Source of the DNA: Gammaproteobacteria bacterium
GTDB taxonomy: Bacteria > Pseudomonadota > Gammaproteobacteria > JAABTG01
DNA length: 12,152 nucleotides
Assembly (NCBI GenBank): GCA_030066245.1
Contig: JASJBY010000114.1
Coordinates: 1 to 12,152, forward strand
Reading direction: 5' to 3'
In this document: positions 1 to 5,748 of the stretch, piece by piece
Numbering within the stretch: the stretch's first letter is position 1
Layout: the number at the start of each line of letters is the position of its first letter
Notes under the pieces: generated by a model
The model's database searches: none
What the model was told of the DNA's origin: nothing
The model's input: only the letters and a program-made list of their open reading frames with translations
Program-made: the position numbers and the translations under genes

Positions 1-28
1 GTAGCTTTATTGGAGCTTGTAGGCTCAC
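1..28 (-). CDS. ltrA: Group II intron-encoded reverse transcriptase/maturase, N-terminal nine codons only
   Basis: A GTG start at 28-26 lies 6 nt downstream of a strong AAGGAG Shine-Dalgarno sequence and opens the frame V/M-S-L-Q-A-P-I-K-L, which runs off the left edge. Many bacterial intron reverse transcriptases start with a similar 'SL-x-x-P-x-K-(I/L)' peptide, and the position about 500 nt into the intron is where this ORF normally sits. Such proteins combine reverse transcriptase and maturase (X) domains, and sometimes an endonuclease: they help the intron RNA splice and copy it into new DNA sites. None of those domains is visible, so the call rests on N-terminus, ribosome site and context. 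The symbol is generic. Whether the full gene is intact cannot be seen. Confidence 0.6.
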
Positions 29-528
29 ACCAGTCTCCTTTACCTCACTTCTTTCAACACTGCCCTCGAACTGAGGCCCCTTCCCTCCACCGGCATTACC
101 CGGCTTCAGCGGTACTACAGGCCTCCCGTCACCCCAGCCAGCCCAACCTGCCCCTCTCGGGGTGTTGGTTGATGGGCACGTCCCACCACCAGCCGGGGTT
201 TCCCGTGTTGCGCCGGTTCCCCTTGTGCATACATGCCATCGCCACTACCCCGGCGGAACCGCTGGGTGCGCTTCGCTCGCTTCCCCAACGACAGCGGCCT
301 TCCCCGAAACTCAGGCGGGTCGGCTTCCGCATTACCCTTTTCGAGGCCTGCTCAGCGTTCACTACTCGTTATGGCCTGTATACTCGCCAAGTCACTATAA
401 TGACCCTCTACACCAGAGGCTTTGACTGCTTCGTTACCTCCGCAGCCACTCCGATTGCTACCGGCTGGAGCGACAGTTGCCGGGTGGGAATTTCACCCAC
501 TGAAGAACCGCGCCTTTTCACGGCGCAC
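1..528 (-). mobile_element. Group II intron, 5' part (domains I to IV start), truncated by window edge
   Basis: Read on the minus strand, the segment begins GTGCGCC at 528, matching the GUGYG 5' consensus of group II introns. It continues with structured RNA-like sequence: a stem reading CCCC-GAGA-GGGG with a GNRA loop (plus-strand 151-162), a conserved-looking 'GGAGGGAAGGGGCC' block, and no gene-like frame. About 500 nt after the 5' end comes a ribosome binding site and a start codon for what looks like the intron reverse transcriptase, the usual spacing for domains I-III plus the start of domain IV. The 5' exon ends CCCGGATTTCTCA, only 13 bp past the sixA stop codon, so sixA is not interrupted. 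Domains V and VI, the 3' junction and nearly all of the reverse transcriptase lie outside the window. The identification rests on remembered similarity to bacterial group II introns; class and mobility cannot be judged here. Confidence 0.82.
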
Positions 529-541
529 TGAGAAATCCGGG

Positions 542-1054
542 CTAGGCCTCCAGAGAGCGTGGCCGGGTGATTGAGCGCAGACGCGCGCTGCCCCCGGCCA
601 GGGCATCCCAGCGGTCGGGCATTTCCAGATGCGCTACCGTGGCAGTCGGAAGCATTTTGCCGTCGGCGGGCACGTCGACCGCGCCGCACAGATACTCCAC
701 AAGGTCCTCCAGACCGGGATTGTGTCCCACGATCATCACCGTCTCTGCATCAGGGGGGCAATCGGCCAGCACATGGAGCAACCCCCCCGTTACGCCCATG
801 TAGATACGCTCATCCTCGCGGATCGCTTGTTTCGCTATGCCCAGAGGCTTGCACACCGCCACTGCAGTCTGTCTGGCCCGTTTCGCGGGTGAGCTGACCA
901 CGTGATCAGGGATCAAAGCCTGCTCTGCCAGCCACTTTCCCATGCGAGGCCCGTCCTTCTTGCCGCGCTTGGCCAGCGGCCTGTGGAAATCTGAGGCCGC
1001 GTCGGTGTCCCAGGCCGACTTTGCATGACGCAGCACCAATAAATGACGAGACAT
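542..1054 (-). CDS. sixA: Phosphohistidine phosphatase, SixA family
   Basis: A 170-residue histidine-phosphatase (RHG superfamily) protein, the usual SixA length. The catalytic signature is near the N-terminus: LRHAKS with R9 and H10, the histidine that becomes phosphorylated. The substrate arginine region SSPAKRARQT is at about 54-63 and the second catalytic histidine is in VGHNPG (H111). SixA removes phosphate from phosphohistidine, classically on the HPt domain of ArcB and on the nitrogen phosphotransferase system; the target here is unknown. I chose ATG 1054 because the conserved fold begins at once and GGGAG lies about 8 nt upstream; an in-frame ATG at 1108 would add 18 unconserved residues. 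It is divergent from the 2-phosphoglycerate kinase gene, with 208 bp between them, and a group II intron begins 13 bp past its stop. The family call is firm; the substrate is inference. Confidence 0.9.
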   Translation of the reverse strand: MSRHLLVLRHAKSAWDTDAASDFHRPLAKRGKKDGPRMGKWLAEQALIPDHVVSSPAKRARQTAVAVCKPLGIAKQAIREDERIYMGVTGGLLHVLADCPPDAETVMIVGHNPGLEDLVEYLCGAVDVPADGKMLPTATVAHLEMPDRWDALAGGSARLRSITRPRSLEA

Positions 1055-1195
1055 GGCCGTGCTCCCGTTTGTCTTCTCCGTGGAAACTCTGCTCATGAGT
1101 CCATGCAAGCGCTAATCCTATTCCCTTGACGCCCTGAAAAGCCACGGCGCGTCGGCAGCTTCGCGCTCCAGGATGCCCGGAGCACGGCACTCAAG

Positions 1196-1241
1196 ATTGT
1201 TTCCGTAACGGTCGTGTAATATTTTAGTTAAATCCTGTCAA
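1196..1241. promoter_or_regulatory. Candidate divergent promoter region between sixA and the 2PGK gene
   Basis: This is the only AT-rich patch in the 208 bp between two divergent genes. Plus strand: TTGTTT at 1197-1202 and TATTTT at 1220-1225, 17 bp apart, would drive the 2PGK gene at 1263. Minus strand: a perfect TTGACA (1241-1236) followed by TATTAC after a short 14-bp spacer would drive sixA. The two overlap, so the genes may share control. The matches are imperfect (weak -10 on one side, short spacer on the other), so this is a suggestion from sequence only. Confidence 0.35.
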
Positions 1242-1262
1242 CCTGGTTTAGCGGTTCGAGGC

Positions 1263-2456
1263 ATGGCGAAGCCACTGGTCACAGACTCGGGTGCACAGAC
1301 CCGTGTGCCCTTCCTCCGGGGTATCCTGACGCGCTCGTTACAGGATGCCGGTCTGCCATTCGAAGCCGCCTACGAGCTGGCCGACAAAGTGCGCGAGGAC
1401 CTGGGTGACGCGGAGACCATCACCACGGCGGAGCTCCGCGACCGGGTCATCAAGCAGCTTTGGGAAAAGTACGACGGGACTACCGTCAAGCGCTACAAGA
1501 CACCCGCGCGGGCGCCCGCCACCATTCACGTGCGCGACCACGACGATCAGGTGGTGCCTTTCTCACGCGCACAGCATCAGCGTTGCCTTGAGTCCTGCAG
1601 CCTGACGCCCGAAGAATCCTCGGCCGTCAGCCAAGCCATGTATCAACAGCTCGTTACCCAGCGCGTACCGGAAATCACCTCCAAGCACCTTGGCCACATG
1701 ACTTACAAGTGCTTGTACGAGGACAAGAATCTGGGCCCGGCCGTGGCGAAGCGCTACCTGGTGTGGGTGGACTTCCTGCACAGCGGCAGGCCGATACTGC
1801 TGGTCATCGGCGGCACCGCCGGCACGGGGAAAAGCACCATCGCGACCGAGCTAGCCACCCGACTCGAGATCGTGCGCACCCAGTCCACGGACATGCTTCG
1901 GGAGGTCATGCGCTTGATGATCCCTGAGCGACTGATGCCGGCGCTGCACAAATCCTCCTTCAATGCCTGGGAGGCCCTCCCCCCTCGCGGGGGCGTCGTT
2001 ACCACGGACCAGGATGCGCTGCTGGCCGATGGTTACCGCACTCAGGCCGAGCTGGTGTCCGTGGCCCTGGAAGCCGTCGTCAACCGGGCCTTGCGGGAGC
2101 GCGTCTCGCTGATCCTCGAGGGCGTGCACGTGCAACCGTCCTTCATGCAGAAAGTGCCCACGGAAACCGACGCTGTCGTCGTGCCGGTCATGCTTGCCGT
2201 GCTCAAGCCGGAGAAGCTTCGCAAGCGGATTCGCGGGCGCGGCAGCGACGTGCCCGAAAGACGGGCGGAACGCTACCTGGGTCAGTTCGACTTCGTCTGG
2301 CGCCTGCAGTCCTATCTGCTTTCCGAGGCCGACCGCCTGAGCGTGCCGATCATCGCCAACGACGACAAGGAGAAAGTCATTCGAGAGATCATGCGTATAC
2401 TCATCGGGACGGTGTCCAAAGAATTCGAACGCAAGCCCGAGGAGGTTTTCCGCTGA
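1263..2456 (+). CDS. 2-phosphoglycerate kinase-like protein with N-terminal ATP-cone region
   Basis: A 397-residue protein. Residues about 13-80 (VPFLRGILTRSL... to ...LWEKY) look like an ATP-cone, a small nucleotide-sensing domain; residues about 86-170 resemble a second, more divergent copy or linker. The kinase part starts with a clear Walker A loop GGTAGTGKST (183-192), followed by an STDMLRE segment (208-214) and an ILEGVHV segment (284-290), the arrangement of the 2-phosphoglycerate kinase family (COG2074-like). In methanogens this enzyme phosphorylates 2-phosphoglycerate to 2,3-bisphosphoglycerate, a step toward cyclic 2,3-diphosphoglycerate. Bacterial members are less studied, so the substrate is inferred. 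The stop lies 46 bp before the chosen start of a phosphoglycerate mutase relative, supporting a shared three-carbon phosphate substrate. The ribosome site is poor (GAGG nearly touching the ATG), suggesting modest translation or a misplaced start. Confidence 0.78.
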   Translation: MAKPLVTDSGAQTRVPFLRGILTRSLQDAGLPFEAAYELADKVREDLGDAETITTAELRDRVIKQLWEKYDGTTVKRYKTPARAPATIHVRDHDDQVVPFSRAQHQRCLESCSLTPEESSAVSQAMYQQLVTQRVPEITSKHLGHMTYKCLYEDKNLGPAVAKRYLVWVDFLHSGRPILLVIGGTAGTGKSTIATELATRLEIVRTQSTDMLREVMRLMIPERLMPALHKSSFNAWEALPPRGGVVTTDQDALLADGYRTQAELVSVALEAVVNRALRERVSLILEGVHVQPSFMQKVPTETDAVVVPVMLAVLKPEKLRKRIRGRGSDVPERRAERYLGQFDFVWRLQSYLLSEADRLSVPIIANDDKEKVIREIMRILIGTVSKEFERKPEEVFR

Positions 2457-2502
2457 GGTGCGGAAGGCCCCGATGTCCGACCCCGCGCGCGGAGCACGTG
2501 AC

Positions 2503-3789
2503 ATGCCCCCATTGCGAAAATGCCTGGTAATCATCCTGGACGGGCTGGGCGACCGGGCCTCGCCCGTTCTGGGCGGCGCCACCCCCCTGGAAGCGGCCGC
2601 CACGCCCAATCTGGATGCGCTCGCTGAGGGCGGGGTGTGCGGTTTGGTGGATCCCCTGTACCCCGGCATGCCCGTGGGAACCCACACGGGCACCGGCGTA
2701 CATTTCGGCCTGGCGTTTCGCGATGCCTTGCGCCTGACCCGCGGGCCGGTTGAGGCCGCCGGTATCGGATTGCCGATACAGCCAGGGGACGTTGCCGTGC
2801 GCTGCAACTTCGCCACCGTCGAGCCCAAGAGCGACGGTCTGTCGCTTATAGATCGACGGGCCGGCCGCATTCGAGAGGGCACGGACGTGCTGGCCGAGGT
2901 GCTTCAGAACGTTTCCGTGGGACATGGAATCACGGCAACGCTGCAGCCCGCCACCCAGCACAGGGCGGTGCTGCGCTTGACGGGACCTGAGGTCTCGGCG
3001 GCCGTCACCGATACGGATCCGGGCGCCGGAGAGGAAGGAGCCGGAGTTCTGCAATGCTACCCCCGAAAACCGGACGACCCGGGCGCATCGAAGACAGCGG
3101 ATGCCCTGAACCAATTCATCCGGGAAGCACATGCGCGACTCAGGGATCATCCCGTCAACCGGCACCGGCAAGCCCAGGGCATGTTGCTGGCCAACGGCAT
3201 CATCACCCGGGGTGCCGGCCGAATTCGGCGGCTGCACAGCCTGATTCATCACCTCGGCCTGAGCGCCGCCGTGGTCGCCGGCGAGCGCACCGTTCTGGGT
3301 CTGGGCCAGCTACTGCACTACACCACCATCACGGAACCGGGCTTCACATCCATGCCCGACACCAATCTGACGGGCAAGATCGCGGCCACCCTCTCCGCCG
3401 TCAAGGAGCACGACCTGGTGTTCCTGCACATCAAGGGCACGGACATCTACTCCCACGATCGCAAACCCGAGCAGAAGAGGACCCTCATTGAACGCATCGA
3501 CAGGGTTCTTCCCCCGCTCATGCAGGAGGATCTGGTGATTGGTGTCACGGGCGACCACTCCACCGACAGCAACACGGGGCGCCACTGCGGCGATCCGGTG
3601 CCATCGCTGCTCTACTCGCCCTCCGGGCGCCGCGACGGTTGCCGGAAGTTTGGCGAAATCCATTGCGCTTCCGGAGGTCTCGGCCGGATTTCAGCCACGT
3701 CCTTTCTGCTGAGTGTGCTGGACTATCGAGGCAGCCTGCACAATTTCCAGCCTTCTGATAGGATGTTTTTTTCTTCGGAGGCAGGTTGA
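2503..3789 (+). CDS. Archaeal-type phosphoglycerate mutase relative (ApgM/alkaline phosphatase superfamily)
   Basis: A 428-residue protein resembling archaeal-type cofactor-independent phosphoglycerate mutases (COG3635). Visible landmarks: VIILDGLGDR (9-18) with metal-ligand D13; TPNLDALAEGGVCGLVDP (34-51); RGPVEAAG (80-87) and PGDVAVRCNFATV (94-106), typical of this family; HIKGTDIYSHD (309-319) with D314 and H318; and TGDHST (349-354) plus HCGDPVP (361-367), supplying D351, H352 and H361. The expected serine nucleophile motif (about G-S-D-T in archaeal enzymes) is instead VGTHTGTG at 58-65, so a threonine may be the nucleophile. Family members interconvert 2- and 3-phosphoglycerate. With the adjacent 2-phosphoglycerate kinase gene, this one may process 2-phosphoglycerate or bisphosphoglycerate. 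I chose ATG 2503 (GGAG 8 nt upstream); GTG 2458 and ATG 2473 are alternatives that add a short unconserved leader. The fold is secure, the reaction uncertain. Confidence 0.8.
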   Translation: MPPLRKCLVIILDGLGDRASPVLGGATPLEAAATPNLDALAEGGVCGLVDPLYPGMPVGTHTGTGVHFGLAFRDALRLTRGPVEAAGIGLPIQPGDVAVRCNFATVEPKSDGLSLIDRRAGRIREGTDVLAEVLQNVSVGHGITATLQPATQHRAVLRLTGPEVSAAVTDTDPGAGEEGAGVLQCYPRKPDDPGASKTADALNQFIREAHARLRDHPVNRHRQAQGMLLANGIITRGAGRIRRLHSLIHHLGLSAAVVAGERTVLGLGQLLHYTTITEPGFTSMPDTNLTGKIAATLSAVKEHDLVFLHIKGTDIYSHDRKPEQKRTLIERIDRVLPPLMQEDLVIGVTGDHSTDSNTGRHCGDPVPSLLYSPSGRRDGCRKFGEIHCASGGLGRISATSFLLSVLDYRGSLHNFQPSDRMFFSSEAG

Positions 3790-3870
3790 CGGCCGGCGGT
3801 CCCTATCGACCGACCGGTCAGCGGCGCTAATAACTACCAAGCTCAATTCCGTAAACACCGGGGAGAGAAG

Positions 3871-4953
3871 ATGAACAGACCGACCCATGCAAGACCGGGC
3901 AACAAGCCCAAGCCCAAGCAGGCGGAGAAAATGAGCGAAGACCTGCAGGACGACGCCCTCCTCGACCAGGAAGAACTGGCCGTCGACACGGACGAAAAGC
4001 GCATCAAGCACGCCGGCAAGAAGGGCAACGGCGGCGCGACAGCTAGCGCAGCTGCGTCGCCCGCGGTCGCAGAAGCACCACAGCCCGGCGGCGAGCCCAT
4101 CAAACCGTCGGGGCCTGACGCGGAGAAATACAGGCTGAAGCTGGCCCAGAAAGCGGGCAAGCTGCAAGGCAAGGTACCCTCCGACCTAAAAGGCAAGCTC
4201 ACCAAGCTCAAGACACCCCAGTACCTCAGCCTGATGATGTCTCTGCACGTGGAGCTTCTGAAAATGCAGAACTGGGCCAAGGAGGAAGGGCTCAGGATAC
4301 TCGCTCTCTACGAAGGCCGGGATGCCGCGGGCAAGGGCGGAACAATCAAGCGCTTTGTGGAGCACATGAACCCTCGGGGCGCCCGGGTCGTCGCTCTGGA
4401 CAAGCCGAGCGACCGGGAACGAACCCAGTGGTACTTCCAGCGTTACGTTCCAAATCTGCCGTCCGGCGGTGAGGTCGTCCTGTTCGACCGCAGCTGGTAC
4501 AACCGCGCCATGGTCGAGCGGGTTATGGGCTTCTGTTCCGGACAGGAGGTCAAGGAGTTTTTGCGCTCGGTACCGGAATTTGAGCGCATGCTCATTCGTT
4601 CCGGCATCATCATGTTCAAGTTCTACTTTTCGGTCAGCGCGAAGGAGCAGCTGCGGCGGTTCACGAACCGCACCCACGATCCCCTGAAACAGTGGAAGCT
4701 GAGCCCCGTGGATCGGGAGTCGCAGGACAAGTGGGATGCCTATACTAAGGCCAAGGAGGATATGTTCTTCTACACCTCCACCGCTGACTGCCCCTGGACC
4801 ATCATCAAGTCCGACGACAAGAAGAGAGCACGCGTCAACTGTATCCGGTATTTCCTCCGCAACCTGGACTATCCGGGCAAGAACAAGGAGCTGTTGCACT
4901 ACGACCCGCGAATCGTGCGTTCAGTGCAGGCGGAGCTCGGCGTCGAAGACTGA
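3871..4953 (+). CDS. ppk2: Polyphosphate kinase 2 (PPK2 family)
   Basis: A 360-residue PPK2. The catalytic domain covers about 115-350: LKMQNW (130-135) leads into Walker A EGRDAAGKGGT (148-158), Walker B region VVLFDRSWYNRAMVERV (202-218), and the lid segment RTHDPLKQWKLSPVD (267-281). These enzymes transfer phosphate between inorganic polyphosphate and nucleoside di- or triphosphates, usually favouring nucleotide synthesis from polyphosphate in class I members. The first 110 or so residues are not part of the usual core: they are low-complexity and charged, with an acidic patch (SEDLQDDALLDQEE), an Ala-rich linker and Lys-rich stretches, and are probably disordered. The start ATG has GGGGAGA a few bases upstream. 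The gene lies 81 bp after the mutase-like gene on the same strand, so co-transcription is plausible. A lysine-tailed protein gene converges on it. Confidence 0.93.
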   Translation: MNRPTHARPGNKPKPKQAEKMSEDLQDDALLDQEELAVDTDEKRIKHAGKKGNGGATASAAASPAVAEAPQPGGEPIKPSGPDAEKYRLKLAQKAGKLQGKVPSDLKGKLTKLKTPQYLSLMMSLHVELLKMQNWAKEEGLRILALYEGRDAAGKGGTIKRFVEHMNPRGARVVALDKPSDRERTQWYFQRYVPNLPSGGEVVLFDRSWYNRAMVERVMGFCSGQEVKEFLRSVPEFERMLIRSGIIMFKFYFSVSAKEQLRRFTNRTHDPLKQWKLSPVDRESQDKWDAYTKAKEDMFFYTSTADCPWTIIKSDDKKRARVNCIRYFLRNLDYPGKNKELLHYDPRIVRSVQAELGVED

Positions 4954-5077
4954 CGGAGGTCCTTGCCGTCCGCGTCGGGCACAGAGTGCCGGCGCGTGGA
5001 GCAGACTTCTCGACGAGTGGCCGGGCAGGTGTGCGGAGACAGGGGCTGCACCTTGACCGGCCGCTCATCGGGTGAGG

Positions 5078-5092
5078 CGCCCGGCACGGGCG
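5078..5092. terminator. Short GC stem-loop between convergent genes, possible terminator
   Basis: CGCCCG-GCA-CGGGCG forms a perfect 6-bp stem with a 3-nt loop between the ends of ppk2 (plus strand) and the HhH-lysine gene (minus strand). It could help stop transcription from either side, but no T-run follows on either strand, so an intrinsic terminator is only weakly supported. Confidence 0.25.
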
Positions 5093-5113
5093 TGACGTCC
5101 GTCAGTTCTTACC

Positions 5114-5548
5114 CTACTTATTCTTCTTACTCTTTTTTCGTTTCTTGTCCTTCTTCTTGTCTTTCTTCTTGTTTTTCCCCTTGCGTTTGTCCTTGTCTTT
5201 TTTCTTCTTCGGCTTTTTATCGGCCTTCGGCTCCACTTCACCCCGGACCTCTTGAGCCGCGGAGGCCACTGCCCGCTTCTTCGCGCTCACTCTTGCCTTA
5301 GGTGAGCTGCTTCTGCGTGGCGCTGTCTTCTTCGCAGCAGCAGCAGCAGCGGCGCCACCCCCCTGAGCCAGCAGCTCAGCCGCCGCTTTTTTGACGCTGG
5401 CCGCCCTCGCCTCGCTGAAACCAGGGACGGCGGCAATCGCTGCGACGCTGGCCGAAGCCAGGTCCTCCGCCGTCTTAATCCCCTGTTTGCCCAGTTCCCC
5501 GGCCGCACTCGGACCGATGCCGGGGACATTAGTTATTGCTGATGCCAT
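5114..5548 (-). CDS. Helix-hairpin-helix protein with extreme poly-lysine C-terminal tail
   Basis: A 144-residue basic protein. Residues 5-60 form a helix-hairpin-helix region: NVPGIGPSAAGELGKQGI (7-24) and a second hairpin-like VPGFSEARAASVKKAA (41-56), a fold that normally contacts the DNA backbone without sequence specificity. An Ala-rich linker (65-72) leads to a basic segment (73-92) and then a tail (111-144) in which 23 of 34 residues are Lys, broken only by Asp, Arg, Gly, Asn, Ser and Pro. The layout recalls histone H1-like bacterial proteins such as AlgP, but with a different N-terminal domain. Start ATG 5548 has GGGAG 10 nt upstream. It is convergent with ppk2; a link to polyphosphate is my inference. 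A role in chromosome or RNA binding is plausible but unproven. The A/G-rich tail codons make a simple-sequence tract prone to length changes. Confidence 0.8.
   Translation of the reverse strand: MASAITNVPGIGPSAAGELGKQGIKTAEDLASASVAAIAAVPGFSEARAASVKKAAAELLAQGGGAAAAAAAKKTAPRRSSSPKARVSAKKRAVASAAQEVRGEVEPKADKKPKKKKDKDKRKGKNKKKDKKKDKKRKKSKKNK
5117..5216. repeat. Low-complexity pyrimidine-rich tract (poly-lysine coding on minus strand)
   Basis: About 100 bases are almost pure C/T on the plus strand (runs of TTCTT, CTTTT and CTTG), the complement of AAG/AAA lysine codons. It differs strikingly from the GC-rich surroundings. It is explained by the protein's lysine tail, but a purine/pyrimidine tract of this size may slip during replication. 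A shorter GCA-repeat run near 5335-5352 encodes the alanine linker of the same gene. Confidence 0.8.
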
Positions 5549-5748
5549 GAATTGGTGTCTCCCTTTACGGCTAAACTAATCGGCGCTTACACGCCAGAAA
5601 CCCACCACATGATAGACAACGAACCTCATGTTGAAAACAATATGTCACATTTGCGGTATCAAGCCGGCAACTGTCAGGCTGGCCCACTCGCGTGTAAGAT
5701 ACCTAGTTGGAGTGAATCGAGGAACTGACAACGCAGGGTCAAGCCATC

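Noticed and set aside
470..510. Resemblance to an FMN riboswitch (GGGTGAAATTCCCACC-like block on the minus strand)
   Set aside because: The block lies just inside a group II intron 5' end and is followed by intron-like sequence and a reverse transcriptase start; the other conserved RFN segments and a riboflavin gene are missing.
10..531. Open frames across the intron on both strands
   Set aside because: They overlap structured ribozyme sequence, overlap one another and show no recognisable domain; they are typical false calls in GC-rich intron RNA.
1851..3252. Long minus-strand frames across the 2PGK and mutase genes
   Set aside because: Long antisense frames are expected in GC-rich coding DNA; no domain is visible and the plus-strand genes are well supported.
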